From an uncultured Paracoccaceae bacterium (GTDB taxonomy: Bacteria; Pseudomonadota; Alphaproteobacteria; Rhodobacterales; Rhodobacteraceae), in assembly GCA_947489445.1 (NCBI GenBank), contig CANLDN010000007.1, positions 170,164 to 234,163 on the forward strand: a stretch of DNA of 64,000 nucleotides, in the 5' to 3' direction. Under the pieces are notes generated by a model. The model saw only the letters and a list, made by a program, of their open reading frames with translations, had not been told where the DNA came from and did not search any database. Of this stretch, positions 37,329 through 46,253 are shown piece after piece. A program made the position numbers and the translations under genes. How positions within the stretch are numbered: the first letter of the stretch is position 1; every line of letters starts with the position of its first letter.

Positions 37329-38087
37329 ATGCAGAGTTTTACATTTGCGGATGGGCGGCAGGTGAACCGTCTGGGCTATGGCGCGATGCGGTTGACCGGG
37401 CAGCCAGGTAATTTCGGCCCCTATGCGGATTGGGATCAGGGTGTCGCCCTGCTGCGCCGCGCGGCTGATCTGGGGGTGCAGTTCTTTGACAGCGCGCGGT
37501 CCTACGGCCCGCAGACGGCGGATCAGATCGTCGGCGAGGCGCTGGAAGGCCGTGATGTGTTCGTCGCCACCAAGGGCGGGATCGACAAGCTGAGCCCGAC
37601 AAAGATGGTGGTGGATGGATCGCGTGAGACGCTGCTGCGGCAGGTGGATGAGGCGCTGGTCAATCTGCGCCGCGACCGGATTGATCTGTTCCAACTGCAC
37701 CGCGTCGATCCTGAGGTGCCGATCGAGGTATCCGTGGCCGCACTGGCCGAGGCGCAGGCAGATGGCCGGATTGCGCATATCGGGTTGTCGAATGTCACCC
37801 GTGACGCGCTGGATCGTGCGTTGACGGTGGTGCCGATTGCGTCGGTGCAGAACCGGTTCAACATGGCCGAACCGGGGCAGGGTGTTCTGGTCGACTACAC
37901 CGCCGCAAAAGGCATCGCCTTTATTCCTTACGGCCCGCTTGGCGCGCATCCGATGCAGCGGGGTGCGAAACTGCCCGCACGTGCGGCGTTGGAGTGGTTG
38001 CTGGACCGTTCACCCAATATCATCGCCATTCCGGGCACAACGTCCGTCGCGCATCTGGAGCAGAATATCGGGCAGGTCGATGCGTGA
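37329..38087 (+). CDS. Aldo/keto reductase
   Basis: A 252-residue NADPH-dependent aldo/keto reductase. The catalytic tetrad is readable: Asp and Tyr in FDSARSYG (about 55-62), Lys in VATKGG (about 84) and His in QLHRVD (about 120); the barrel closes with AIPGTTSVAHLEQN, the NADPH-phosphate segment. It is shorter than the typical 280-330 residues. AAGGAG is nine bases before the ATG at 37329. Divergent from its probable LysR regulator; its stop overlaps the next small gene by eight bases. Confidence 0.92.
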   Translation: MQSFTFADGRQVNRLGYGAMRLTGQPGNFGPYADWDQGVALLRRAADLGVQFFDSARSYGPQTADQIVGEALEGRDVFVATKGGIDKLSPTKMVVDGSRETLLRQVDEALVNLRRDRIDLFQLHRVDPEVPIEVSVAALAEAQADGRIAHIGLSNVTRDALDRALTVVPIASVQNRFNMAEPGQGVLVDYTAAKGIAFIPYGPLGAHPMQRGAKLPARAALEWLLDRSPNIIAIPGTTSVAHLEQNIGQVDA

Positions 38088-38319
38088 GCCGCGCGCCCTG
38101 CTTGTGACGTGGCTGACAGTGTATCTGCTGGCCACGTCACTGTTGTTCGTGGCGGGTCCGCTGCTGGCGGGGTTGCCATTGATGTTGCGGACCCTTGTTT
38201 TGACAGTGATCCTTGTGCCGGCGATGCGCTATGGCCTACCGCAGATGATCATTTGGACGAGGCGGGGCTCAGACCTTTGTTGGCACCCTTTAGCGCATGG
38301 CCGAGGGCAACAAAAGTAA
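38080..38319 (+). CDS. Small two-helix membrane protein
   Basis: A 79-residue protein that starts within the last codons of the aldo/keto reductase gene (eight-base overlap). Two membrane helices (about residues 8-30 and 35-53) contain a VTWLTVYLLATSLLFVAGPL then LRTLVLTVILVPAM pattern. To my eye this is the membrane tail found at the C-terminus of some antibiotic-biosynthesis-monooxygenase (ABM) proteins and in small stand-alone relatives. The final 20 residues are polar and unlike the family, so a late frameshift is possible. Function unknown. Confidence 0.6.
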   Translation: MREPRALLVTWLTVYLLATSLLFVAGPLLAGLPLMLRTLVLTVILVPAMRYGLPQMIIWTRRGSDLCWHPLAHGRGQQK

Positions 38320-38478
38320 AGGGTGCGGCACTGGCTGTCAGCGCGCAAGTGATCAAGGTGCGGATAGGCATTGGACAAGGCTCACTTGGATTGGTTTGTG
38401 GTGAGGATGTCCAACGAATGTATTGTATTCGTGACGCTTGTCTTGCGTTCGGGATGCGTTGCGGCCCACGTCAGGGTG

Positions 38479-38970
38479 CTACGTCTGTTTCATCGCCTGT
38501 TTGAGATCACCGTAGAGCGCCAACCGTTCACCGGCGTCCAGAAACGCCCCGATCTCAACCTCGCGGTCGCCGCCACGCAGGGTTATGTAGTTTTCGACCG
38601 GCCCGCCTTTTGGATGCAGGTGCACCGTAACCCAATAGCGGTTCGCTTCCCATTCCTGCGTTGGCCCCTTTGGGTTGTGCCGTGTGAGATGTGCTTTGGT
38701 GCCATTGACAGTAAGTTCTTCAAGCACTTCGCCGCGCCGGTAGCTGACATGCAGCGCGTACCAAAGGCCACCCAGCATCATCAGAAAAAACGGCAGCAGC
38801 CCCCACAGCACAGCCTTTCCCAGAACTGCAATCAGCGGCAAAGTAACGATTGCGGCCGTGGCCCCGATAAAAAGCACAAAATCCTTGCGCAACAACGACC
38901 GGTAGGGCCATAGGCACAGTTGCCAATTGGCCGCTTTGTGTGGTGGTTGCGGGGTCCATTCGTAGGGCAT
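38479..38970 (-). CDS. DUF2244 membrane protein
   Basis: A 163-residue protein that begins MPYEWTPQPPHKAANWQL and has two adjacent membrane helices (about residues 35-80, FVLFIGATAAIVTLPLIAVL then LLPFFLMMLGGLWYAL) followed by a soluble C-terminal domain (VNGTKAHLTRHNPKG, GAFLDAGERLALYGDL). This is the DUF2244 family, of unknown function and common in Alphaproteobacteria, often not far from cytochrome oxidase genes; ctaD is about 1.1 kb away here. The frame is open 50 codons upstream, but the family start is at 38970. It lies antisense to a fully overlapping plus-strand frame that I reject. Confidence 0.82.
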   Translation of the reverse strand: MPYEWTPQPPHKAANWQLCLWPYRSLLRKDFVLFIGATAAIVTLPLIAVLGKAVLWGLLPFFLMMLGGLWYALHVSYRRGEVLEELTVNGTKAHLTRHNPKGPTQEWEANRYWVTVHLHPKGGPVENYITLRGGDREVEIGAFLDAGERLALYGDLKQAMKQT

Positions 38971-39043
38971 GGTGTCAGGCTTATGCAATCTGGCGTCATA
39001 AACCCATGCGTTGCGCTGTCGCGGGGGCGTGACCAGATCCCGA

Positions 39044-39892
39044 TTATTCCCGAAAGTTAAGGTCTGCCCAGCTGCCTTTGCCCCAATAGATGAGACGGGC
39101 CGTTTCCATCCGGTTGGCAAGTCTGATGAATGGTCGGCTAAGCTCGCGCCGGAGTTTGTTGAGCCGATTGGGTTTTATTTGTTTTTTCCTTGCTAGAGTT
39201 GCTGATCTGCCAGCATTGATTGCCGAAATCTCAGCGTCGCCTGACAGGAAATACTCTGTCTCATGCGCCGCCTGCTGCACGCAGATTGCTGGCATCAGTT
39301 GCCAGGGTGTCAGCCGATGCTGTTTCCGGTACTTTGGATTGAAGAGATAAAGATCAACAGGTGCGGGCAATGTCTTCGTCGCATCGAATAGTCTTTGGGC
39401 GCAATGTCGGGAAATGATGTAGCCTGCAGTACTGATCGCCGCCGAGTGTATCCGGACCAATGATCGGCTCCGTCCTGGCCCGTCCCGTTGATCCGTGATC
39501 AGCATCTTGCCTTCGGATGTGTCAAGTTTGATCAGGTCGCAGTCTGGGTCGACCCATGACAAATCTGACAGGCAATCCGCAGCGTCAATCGCAAGTTTGA
39601 TATCATCTTCAAAGACCGCCACATGGCGTTGGTTACCATCTGCAATGCGTTTCCAGGCCTTCCTATGGCTAAGAAAACACCCAATTTCACCTTTTGACAT
39701 GACCTGCCATCCGTAGCGGCACGGATTGAGCCGGTTGCATTCATCATGATCAAGCTGTGATCCATCCACTGCTGCGATCCGTGTCGCCTTCAAGCCGTTG
39801 GCCGTGAACTGGTTGATCATGTGATCGCGTCGCGCTGTTGATGTATCGAGGTTGATGAACAGACATGTTGTATGGGTGGGATCGGTCGTCAT
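39044..39892 (-). CDS. Glycosyltransferase family 25 protein
   Basis: A 282-residue member of the LPS-type glycosyltransferase family 25. It shows the N-terminal TCLFINLDTSTARRDHM, the GEIGCFLSHRKAWKRIAD block near residue 70, and the VFEDDI metal-binding acidic motif near 93, followed by AYII-like GYIISRHCAQRLF. These enzymes add galactose or related sugars to LPS or surface glycans. It stands alone between the ctaD terminator and the DUF2244 gene, and its base use is somewhat AT-richer than its neighbours (typical for surface-sugar genes). Confidence 0.88.
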   Translation of the reverse strand: MTTDPTHTTCLFINLDTSTARRDHMINQFTANGLKATRIAAVDGSQLDHDECNRLNPCRYGWQVMSKGEIGCFLSHRKAWKRIADGNQRHVAVFEDDIKLAIDAADCLSDLSWVDPDCDLIKLDTSEGKMLITDQRDGPGRSRSLVRIHSAAISTAGYIISRHCAQRLFDATKTLPAPVDLYLFNPKYRKQHRLTPWQLMPAICVQQAAHETEYFLSGDAEISAINAGRSATLARKKQIKPNRLNKLRRELSRPFIRLANRMETARLIYWGKGSWADLNFRE

Positions 39893-39979
39893 TTGCGCGC
39901 ATTCAGTCGGGGCTTAAAAGGTTAACACACCCTTTACGTATGGTATCCGCATTTTACGATCAATCGAAGTTGGACGTTA

Positions 39980-40000
39980 ATTTTCCCAAACGGGGAAAAT
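39980..40000. repeat. Inverted repeat, possible second hairpin after ctaD
   Basis: ATTTTCCC (39980-39987) and GGGAAAAT (39993-40000) are perfect 8-bp arms around AAACG. It lies 21 bp past the main ctaD terminator on the minus strand and upstream of the glycosyltransferase gene. It could be a back-up terminator or a regulator site; there is no T-run directly after it. Confidence 0.5.
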
Positions 40001-40020
40001 ACCACGTCAGTGCAAACAAA

Positions 40021-40047
40021 AAAGCCCCGCGCAACACGCGGGGCTTT
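40021..40047 (-). terminator. Rho-independent terminator of ctaD
   Basis: AAAGCCCCGCG (40021-40031) pairs perfectly with CGCGGGGCTTT (40037-40047) over 11 bp around a 5-base loop. On the minus strand it is followed by a T-rich tail (complement of CAAACAAAAA before 40021), so it ends ctaD transcripts. The plus side also has a T-run, giving a symmetrical structure. Confidence 0.92.
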
Positions 40048-40070
40048 TTCGTTTTGATCTAAAGCGCGGT

Positions 40071-41744
40071 TCAGTGCGCCGGACTTTTGTCCCAGTCAGA
40101 CTGCTTGGGCAGTGTTTCGAACGTGTGCTCTGGTGGTGGGCTTGGCAATGTCCACTCCAGCGTGTCGGCATATTCGTTCCATGGGTTATTCTCGGTCACA
40201 CGCTTGCCTTTGAGCAATGTGTAGAACAACACACCGATGAAGAAGACAAACGAGGCGAAGGACAGGAAAGCCCCCCAGCTAGAGACGTAGTTCCAGTAGG
40301 CGAACGCCTCGGGGTAGTCGATGTAGCGACGGGGCATGCCCTGACGGCCCAGGAAGTGCTGGGGGAAGAAGGTCAGGTTGGCCCCGATGAACATCGCCCA
40401 GAAGTGAAGCTTGCCCGCCCATTCCGGGTACATGCGGCCCGACATCTTGGGCAGGTAGAAGTAGATGCCCGCGAAGATCGAGAACACCGCGCCAAGTGAC
40501 ATCACATAGTGGAAGTGGGCCACAACATAGTACGTGTCGTGATAGACCCGGTCGACACCAGCCTGTGACAGCACGATGCCCGTTACGCCACCAACGGTAA
40601 AGAGGAACAGGAAGCCGAACGCCCAGAGCATTGGTGTTTTGAATTCGACGGACCCGCCCCACATTGTCGCGATCCATGAGAAGATTTTCACACCCGTCGG
40701 CACCGCGATGACCATAGTGGCCAGCATGAAATAGGATTGCTGGGTCAGGGACATCCCGACCGTATACATGTGGTGCGCCCAAACGACGAAGCCGAGCACC
40801 CCGATTGCGACCATTGCGTAGACCATGGGCAGATAGCCAAAGATCGGTTTGCGCGAGAAGGTCGCGATGACGTGGCTGATGATACCAAAGCCGGGAATGA
40901 TGATGATGTAGACTTCCGGATGGCCAAAGAACCACAGGATATGCTGATAGAGGATCGGATCACCGCCGCCTTCAGGTTGGAAGAAGGTTGTGCCGAAATT
41001 CCGGTCTGTCAGTAGCATCGTGATCGCACCTGCCAGCACGGGCAGGGCCAGAAGGATCAGCCATGCGGTCACGAAGATCGACCATGCGAATAGCGGCACC
41101 TTGTGCAGCGTCATGCCCGGCGCACGCATGTTCAGGAAGGTTGTGATCATATTGATCGCACCAAGGATCGAGGATGCACCAGAGAGGTGGACCGCAAAGA
41201 TTGCAAGGTCCATCGACATCCCACCTTCGGATGTGGAAAGCGGGGGATAGAGCACCCACCCAACGCCAGAGCCCAGTTGTCCATTGCCACCCGGTGACAG
41301 CATTGATGCCACACCAAGCGATGCACCGGCCACGAACATCCAGTATGACAGGTTGTTCAGGCGCGGAAACGCCATGTCAGGCGCGCCGATTTGCAGGGGC
41401 ATGAAGTAGTTGCCGAAACCACCAAAAAGAGCGGGGATCACGACGAAGAACATCATCAGCACACCGTGATAGGTGATCATGACGTTCCAGAGATGCCCGT
41501 TTGGCGTACAGGTTGCTGCGCTATCCGCGATAAAACGTGCGCCTTCGGTGCACATATACTGCACGCCGGGTTCCATCAGCTCCATCCGCATGTACACCGT
41601 GAAGGCGACCGAGATGAAACCCAGAACACCGGCGGTCCAAAGGTACAGGATCCCGATATCCTTGTGGTTTGTCGACATGAACCAGCGGGTAAAGAACCCC
41701 CGTTCGTCTTCGTGTGCGTCGCCGTGGATGGCTGCATCTGCCAT
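40071..41744 (-). CDS. ctaD: Cytochrome c oxidase subunit I (aa3 type)
   Basis: The catalytic subunit of the terminal oxidase, 557 residues with about 12 membrane helices. It binds haem a, haem a3 and CuB. Readable motifs are [20 protein letters not shown] (CuB His and cross-linked Tyr), the [10 protein letters not shown] loop holding the two other CuB histidines, and [17 protein letters not shown] with the haem histidines. It reduces oxygen and pumps protons in the inner membrane. As in other Rhodobacteraceae, ctaD is not with subunits II/III. It has its own strong terminator and a 217-bp upstream region. Confidence 0.98.
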   Translation of the reverse strand: MADAAIHGDAHEDERGFFTRWFMSTNHKDIGILYLWTAGVLGFISVAFTVYMRMELMEPGVQYMCTEGARFIADSAATCTPNGHLWNVMITYHGVLMMFFVVIPALFGGFGNYFMPLQIGAPDMAFPRLNNLSYWMFVAGASLGVASMLSPGGNGQLGSGVGWVLYPPLSTSEGGMSMDLAIFAVHLSGASSILGAINMITTFLNMRAPGMTLHKVPLFAWSIFVTAWLILLALPVLAGAITMLLTDRNFGTTFFQPEGGGDPILYQHILWFFGHPEVYIIIIPGFGIISHVIATFSRKPIFGYLPMVYAMVAIGVLGFVVWAHHMYTVGMSLTQQSYFMLATMVIAVPTGVKIFSWIATMWGGSVEFKTPMLWAFGFLFLFTVGGVTGIVLSQAGVDRVYHDTYYVVAHFHYVMSLGAVFSIFAGIYFYLPKMSGRMYPEWAGKLHFWAMFIGANLTFFPQHFLGRQGMPRRYIDYPEAFAYWNYVSSWGAFLSFASFVFFIGVLFYTLLKGKRVTENNPWNEYADTLEWTLPSPPPEHTFETLPKQSDWDKSPAH

Positions 41745-41961
41745 TGTGGCTCTCCTCGTGATGGCTACTCGTTTCCGGGAACTGAATCACATGTCGCCCC
41801 CGGTTTGTGCCGGTTCTAGTGCGTTGTCGGTAAAGGAGCAATAAAGGATGCATGATTGGTGTTGGGTAATATTGGCGCAGGTGCGCGCGACCCTGTCACA
41901 CCTTGCTTGCATCAACGCAGTGATGCTGCTTTGCTGACCTTAGCCAAGCGGAGGTTGGTTG

Positions 41962-43095
41962 ATGGCACAAGAAGATCCCCCTTTCACCATGGGTATTGAA
42001 GAGGAATATCTACTGGTGAACAAGGAAACGCTGGAATTGGCCAAAGCGCCGGCCCCACTGATGGATGCTTGCAAGGCCGATTTGAAAGGCAAAGTCAGCC
42101 CGGAGTTTCTGGAGTGCCAGATTGAGATCGGGACGGATGTTTGCGCCACAATCGCGGAGGCACGCGCGGATTTGTGTCATTTGCGCCAGACAGTTGCGGG
42201 CCATGCGGATGCGTATGGATTGGCCCCGATTGCCGCGTCATGCCACCCTTTTGCCGATTGGAAGGACCAGCATCACACCCACAAGGAACGCTATGACAAG
42301 CTGCGTCGCGATTTGGGCGGGGTGGCCCGCCGCATGCTGATCTGCGGGATGCATGTGCATGTGGGTATCCCCGACGAGGATATGCGCATCAAGCTGGTCA
42401 ATCAGTTGAAATACTTCCTGCCGCATCTGCATGCGCTATCTACGTCATCCCCGTTTTGGCAGGGTGACGATACGGGTCTGAATTCTTATCGGTTGACGGT
42501 TTTTGATAACCTGCCGCGCACCGGACTACCGCCTGAAATGACCGATTGGGCCGCGTTTCGGTCCGCGGTGGACAGCCTTGTTTCATTGGGGTTGATCGAG
42601 GATAGCTCAAAAATCTGGTGGGATTTGCGGCCGTCGTCGAAATTTCCCACGATTGAATCGCGCATCTGCGATGTGGCCCCCCGGATGGAGGTGACGCTCA
42701 CCCTGGCCGCGCTGACCCAATGCCTGACCCGCATGATCTGGCGAAAGATCAAGGATGGCGATGGCTGGCGTGTGATCGACAACTTCATGCTCAGTGAAAA
42801 CCGTTGGCGGGCGCAGCGTTATGGCGTGTCCGAGGGGCAGATTGATTTTGGCCGCAAGGCCTTGATTCCCTTCGACCAGGTGATTGAGGAAATCCTGGAG
42901 TTGATCGCGGAAGATGCCGAAGCTCTGGATTGTGTGGCCGAGGTTGAGGCCGCGCGCCAGATTGTCAATGATGGTACCAGTGCAGACCGGCAGCGACATG
43001 TGCGCGACACAGCCTTGGCACGTGGTGCAACACCGCATGAGGCCATGCAGGCCGTCGTATCTGCATTGGTCGCCGAGTTTCATCAGGATTTATGA
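41962..43095 (+). CDS. Carboxylate-amine ligase, YbdK/GCS2 type
   Basis: A 377-residue relative of glutamate-cysteine ligase of the YbdK family, which shows weak glutamate-cysteine ligase activity in E. coli. Signature parts are [11 protein letters not shown] near the start, the [13 protein letters not shown] metal-binding block near 130, and [20 protein letters not shown] near 220. The ATG at 41962 has GGAG about nine bases upstream, so the TTG just before it is rejected. It is followed nine bases later by a TIGR02466 oxygenase gene, so the pair is probably one operon. Confidence 0.92.
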   Translation: MAQEDPPFTMGIEEEYLLVNKETLELAKAPAPLMDACKADLKGKVSPEFLECQIEIGTDVCATIAEARADLCHLRQTVAGHADAYGLAPIAASCHPFADWKDQHHTHKERYDKLRRDLGGVARRMLICGMHVHVGIPDEDMRIKLVNQLKYFLPHLHALSTSSPFWQGDDTGLNSYRLTVFDNLPRTGLPPEMTDWAAFRSAVDSLVSLGLIEDSSKIWWDLRPSSKFPTIESRICDVAPRMEVTLTLAALTQCLTRMIWRKIKDGDGWRVIDNFMLSENRWRAQRYGVSEGQIDFGRKALIPFDQVIEEILELIAEDAEALDCVAEVEAARQIVNDGTSADRQRHVRDTALARGATPHEAMQAVVSALVAEFHQDL

Positions 43096-43104
43096 GGGAC
43101 AAAC

Positions 43105-43731
43105 ATGTTCGAGAATACCAGAACCGAGACCTTGTTTTCGACACCATTGCTGCGTTTTCGCGTCGCAGATCACGAAGCGCTGGATGCTGAGCTATTGGCG
43201 GAAGGCGCGCGGATGCGCGCGCTTAGCGAGGGTGTACAGAAGTCGAACCGGGGCGGCTGGCATTCGGACGGCAACATCTTCGACAGTTCAAGCCCTTGCA
43301 TTCAAAGACTTTATGATACGGCCCGCGCATCGGTGTTTGAAGCAACGCGGCATGTTACCAGCAAGGTTGCGCCTGGCGATTTGCGCCTGAAAATCTCTGG
43401 TTGGATGAACATGAACCCACCGGGGGGCTTTAACGCGCCGCATACACATCCGGGCGCGCATTGGTCGGGGGTCTACTATGTGAACCAGCCCGCGGTGGAG
43501 GAGGGGACATCGGGAATGATTGAATTCCTCGACCCGCGGTCCGATCTGCCCAATTGGCGGCTCTTGCGCGCCAAGGCGTTCCGGCTCAAGCGGAAAATTC
43601 GGCCCGAGGCGGGCGAGATCGTGATGTTCCCATCCTACCTGGTACATTGGGTCTATCCGAACGAAACCGATAGCGAGCGGGTAACGATCGCGTTCAACGC
43701 CACTTTCAGTAAGCCGCGCAAGGAAAACTAG
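43105..43731 (+). CDS. TIGR02466-family 2OG-Fe(II)-oxygenase-like protein
   Basis: A 208-residue cupin-like protein with the TIGR02466 pattern. Fe ligands are visible in NAPHTHPGAHWSGVYYVN (about residues 109-126) and FPSYLVHWVYPN (about 173-184, His), with the C-terminal Arg in SERVTIAFN. The family is assigned to 2-oxoglutarate- and iron-dependent oxygenases by structure, with unknown substrate. It follows a YbdK-type ligase by nine bases; a joint role in modifying a small peptide or amino acid is possible but unproven. Confidence 0.86.
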   Translation: MFENTRTETLFSTPLLRFRVADHEALDAELLAEGARMRALSEGVQKSNRGGWHSDGNIFDSSSPCIQRLYDTARASVFEATRHVTSKVAPGDLRLKISGWMNMNPPGGFNAPHTHPGAHWSGVYYVNQPAVEEGTSGMIEFLDPRSDLPNWRLLRAKAFRLKRKIRPEAGEIVMFPSYLVHWVYPNETDSERVTIAFNATFSKPRKEN

Positions 43732-43760
43732 GGGCGGACAGAGTCCCGCTCAAACCGCAC

Positions 43761-44009
43761 CTAGAGATCAGCCTCAATCATGATTGTGGCCTTGTATTCA
43801 GGGTCCACATTCCGATCAGAGGAAAAGTTCGCCTCGCCACTGATCTTGAGTTCTGCAATGTCGCTCAGGTTGATCTTCGGGCTCAATTTGACCGATCCCG
43901 TGACGACATCTGTGTTGGGGTCGAGCGCACCATTCAGCTTAATCGGGCCTTCCTCGATCTGTCCGCCAAAGCTGGCGGGACCATCAGGGGTCAATGTGCG
44001 TGCTGACAT
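43761..44009 (-). CDS. Small hypothetical protein
   Basis: An 82-residue frame starting MSARTLTPDGPASFGG, rich in Gly, Asp and alternating hydrophobics (VKLSPKINLSDIAELKISGE), which suggests a small all-beta protein. I do not recognise it. It fills the space between the oxygenase gene and a GntR regulator, is on the same strand as the regulator, and uses codons like its neighbours. It could equally be a chance frame, hence the modest confidence. Confidence 0.45.
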   Translation of the reverse strand: MSARTLTPDGPASFGGQIEEGPIKLNGALDPNTDVVTGSVKLSPKINLSDIAELKISGEANFSSDRNVDPEYKATIMIEADL

Positions 44010-44077
44010 AGTTAGGTAAATGAAACATCGACCTGATGCGCGCATGCGTCCAGTTTCGACGTTTCGGAGGCAATCGC

Positions 44078-44737
44078 TTAACTGGGATCGTTCACTGCGT
44101 TGATAATTGATTGATAAGAATTCCCAATATGACGTTCCATAATCTCGGCAGCATCATCGGGCCGGTTATCGAAAAGCGTTTCCAAAATCTCGGTATGCTG
44201 TTCCCAGACAGGAACAATTGCGGTGGGGTCGCGCAGTACTTCTGCCATGGAACGTCTGATGTGATGCCAATTGGTCCGCATGGATGTTTCGATCACCTGA
44301 TTGCGGCTCCAACTGTAAATCATCTCGTGAAACATCATGTCCGCACGTACCAACTCTCCGAGCTTGCCGCGTGTGAGCGCCTTTTCTCCGGCACGCAGAA
44401 CTTTATTTGCAAGCTGTCGATCCGTGGGGGTCAAGTACTTCCCGGCAAGCCGCACGGCAAAGGGCTCAACAATCGTGCGGTAATCATAGATTGAGCGGAA
44501 TAAGTCGCGGTCAAATCGGGACACCATCACGCTCCGGCGTCCGGTATCCTCGACCATCCCGTTTGCCTTGAGGATGGAGATCGCGCTGTTCACGGGCTGG
44601 CGCGACACGTTGAGCTTGGCTGCAATCTCATCTTGGTTGAGGCGTTCGCCGGGAAGGAATTCACCGGTGCAAATAGCGTCAATGAGAATATCGTAGGTTT
44701 CTTCGACCAAAGTTTTTTTTGGTTTTACCGCATCCAT
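44078..44737 (-). CDS. GntR/FadR-type regulator facing the dehydrogenase cluster
   Basis: A 219-residue GntR protein: winged helix (residues 10-75; GERLNQDEIAAKLNVSRQPVNSAI) and FCD helical domain from about 85. The ATG at 44737 has AGGA about seven bases upstream. It diverges from the ribbon-helix-helix/VOC/GMC cluster, with a perfect GTATAC-centred palindrome between them. The recognition helix has RQPVNSAI where most members read RTPVREAL, so its site may differ slightly. It probably represses the cluster, with a small acid as inducer. Confidence 0.88.
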   Translation of the reverse strand: MDAVKPKKTLVEETYDILIDAICTGEFLPGERLNQDEIAAKLNVSRQPVNSAISILKANGMVEDTGRRSVMVSRFDRDLFRSIYDYRTIVEPFAVRLAGKYLTPTDRQLANKVLRAGEKALTRGKLGELVRADMMFHEMIYSWSRNQVIETSMRTNWHHIRRSMAEVLRDPTAIVPVWEQHTEILETLFDNRPDDAAEIMERHIGNSYQSIINAVNDPS

Positions 44738-44809
44738 GTGTCGGTCCTGTTGTTTTGCTGCCTTGGTCTGTCTATCACCATTGCTTTCTTCGAATAGACT
44801 CAATTTCGT

Positions 44810-44825
44810 ATTTCGTATACGAAAT
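44810..44825. promoter_or_regulatory. GntR operator candidate, 16-bp perfect palindrome
   Basis: ATTTCGTATACGAAAT reads the same on both strands. Its centre (GTATAC) fits the GT-N-AC core of FadR-type GntR operators. A direct copy of the left arm, TTTCGTA, begins at 44804 just before it. It lies 73 bp from the GntR start and 70 bp from the ribbon-helix-helix start, where one bound repressor could cover both promoters. Confidence 0.65.
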
Positions 44826-44894
44826 GTAAGTTGACGACTCACGGCTCGACTTTGCAACGTCGTGAGAGACAGTCCATTTCTGGGAGGAAATAAG

Positions 44895-45188
44895 ATGTGT
44901 CAGATATTTGCCGGACAAGATCCGGAACGTTGCGCCAGTCATACGCGTCGTTTGCGTCTCAATGGTCAAAGCACCAGTATCCGGTTAGAAAATGCATTCT
45001 GGCAAGTCATTGATAAAATTGCAAAGAATGACAACATGACTACCCCGATCTTCATCTCAAAGCTGCACGCGGAAGTGTTGGAATTGCGCGGTGAACCCGT
45101 CAACTTCACGTCATTGTTGCGCTGTGCTTGCTTGAAATTCATGGAAGTTTCTCCGGCTCAGGAACCGATGTTTATTGCCGCTGAATAG
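44895..45188 (+). CDS. Ribbon-helix-helix domain protein
   Basis: A 97-residue protein with the RHH_4 pattern: MCQIFAGQDPERC, then RRLRLNGQSTSIRLENAFW (the DNA-contacting strand and first helix) and a second helix with LRCACLKFME. Such proteins are presumed DNA-binding or protein-binding dimers; several are found beside alcohol or sugar dehydrogenase genes. GGAGG is eight bases before the ATG at 44895. First gene of the dehydrogenase cluster, next to the palindromic operator, so it may be a second regulatory layer. Confidence 0.85.
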   Translation: MCQIFAGQDPERCASHTRRLRLNGQSTSIRLENAFWQVIDKIAKNDNMTTPIFISKLHAEVLELRGEPVNFTSLLRCACLKFMEVSPAQEPMFIAAE

Positions 45189-45297
45189 CCCCGCTAGCCT
45201 GTCACAGAAAAAAACTTCAGGGTAGTAAATCCATACTACCCATCCCCTATCGCCTCTCCCGTAGCCTGATCTTGTAACGAAGAACGGGAGAGGCGCA

Positions 45298-45693
45298 TTG
45301 GCCAAGAACATCCATTCAATGATCCGTGTGCTCAATGAAGCCCGGTCCGTGGCATTCTATGAAATGGCATTTGGGCTGACCGTCGCGGACCGTCTGGATT
45401 TTCCAGACTTCACACTGGTCTATCTATCCAACGCTGAGAGCCAGTTCGAACTTGAGTTGACCATCAATAAGGATCGCAAAGATCCCTATGACCTTGGCGA
45501 TGGCTATGGCCATTTGGCTGTGTCCGTGGACGATCTAGCCTCTGAGCATGCTCGGTTTGAGGCCGCAGGCCTCGCCCCCCGAAAACTTGTGGAATTTGCC
45601 CCTGCCGGAGAACTGTTGGGCCGGTTTTTCTTTGTAGCCGATCCTGACGGCTACCAGATCGAAGTGCTCGAACGTTCGGGCCGCTTCACGTGA
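45298..45693 (+). CDS. VOC-family protein (glyoxalase I-like)
   Basis: A 131-residue vicinal-oxygen-chelate protein with lactoylglutathione-lyase-like spacing: IHSMIRVLNEARSVAFYEMAFG at the start, the FELELTINK strand, GYGHLAVSVDDL near 78, and FVADPDGYQIEVLER with the last metal-binding glutamate. Metal ligands fit His (near 6 and 81) and Glu. It starts at a TTG that follows GGGAGAGG. It may detoxify a reactive aldehyde made by the adjacent dehydrogenases. Its stop overlaps an ATG of the next frame, so coupling is likely. Confidence 0.85.
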   Translation: MAKNIHSMIRVLNEARSVAFYEMAFGLTVADRLDFPDFTLVYLSNAESQFELELTINKDRKDPYDLGDGYGHLAVSVDDLASEHARFEAAGLAPRKLVEFAPAGELLGRFFFVADPDGYQIEVLERSGRFT

Positions 45694-45713
45694 TGACTAT
45701 GGGAGGACACATC

Positions 45714-46238
45714 ATGGAAACGACAACAGGCCCGAAGGGGCTGACACGGCGCCAATTGCTGTCGCGGGCAACAGCAGCGGGCGCATCTTTCATGGTCGGG
45801 GCTGGGTTTATCGCAGCACCGAACGGGGCATGGGCGATTGAGACAATCCACCTGACCCCGGAGACATTCGCAACGCTCACGCAAATGGCCCGCGATATCT
45901 ATCCACACGACAAGGTGGGTGATGAATTCTACGTAGCTGCCATCAAAGGATACGACAGTGCAGATGCTGCCAAAGGAATTGAAGCTGGCATCTCTGCGTT
46001 GAACGCCGCTGCCGAAGGCAAAGGCTTTGACAGCTATCTGGCCGTGGGGTGGGAACGCGACCGCGTAGATATTTTGCGTGGCATGGAAGACAGCGCGTTC
46101 TTCCAGCAGATCCGTGGGGGGCTCGTCACTGGCCTCTATAATCAAAAAGCCGTCTGGCCGATCTTTGGTTACGAAGGATCCTCTTTCGAATTCGGCGGCT
46201 ACATCGATCGTGGCTTTGACGACATCAACTGGCTGTAA
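45714..46238 (+). CDS. Tat-exported small subunit of a GMC dehydrogenase (gluconate 2-dehydrogenase subunit 3-like)
   Basis: A 174-residue protein with a twin-arginine signal (TRRQLLSRA near residue 11, hydrophobic core to about 40) and a short helical mature part (LTQMARDIYPHDKVGD). It has the size and place of the small gamma subunit that escorts the flavin subunit of gluconate-type dehydrogenases through Tat. GGGAGG is seven bases before the ATG at 45714. The GMC gene follows 15 bp later and has no signal peptide of its own, so it should ride along with this subunit. Confidence 0.82.
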   Translation: METTTGPKGLTRRQLLSRATAAGASFMVGAGFIAAPNGAWAIETIHLTPETFATLTQMARDIYPHDKVGDEFYVAAIKGYDSADAAKGIEAGISALNAAAEGKGFDSYLAVGWERDRVDILRGMEDSAFFQQIRGGLVTGLYNQKAVWPIFGYEGSSFEFGGYIDRGFDDINWL

Positions 46239-46253
46239 GGGAGGGATCGTATC

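Noticed and set aside
38371..38913. Plus-strand frame of 180 codons
   Set aside because: It covers the DUF2244 gene on the other strand, which has a family start, two clear membrane helices and a family C-terminus.
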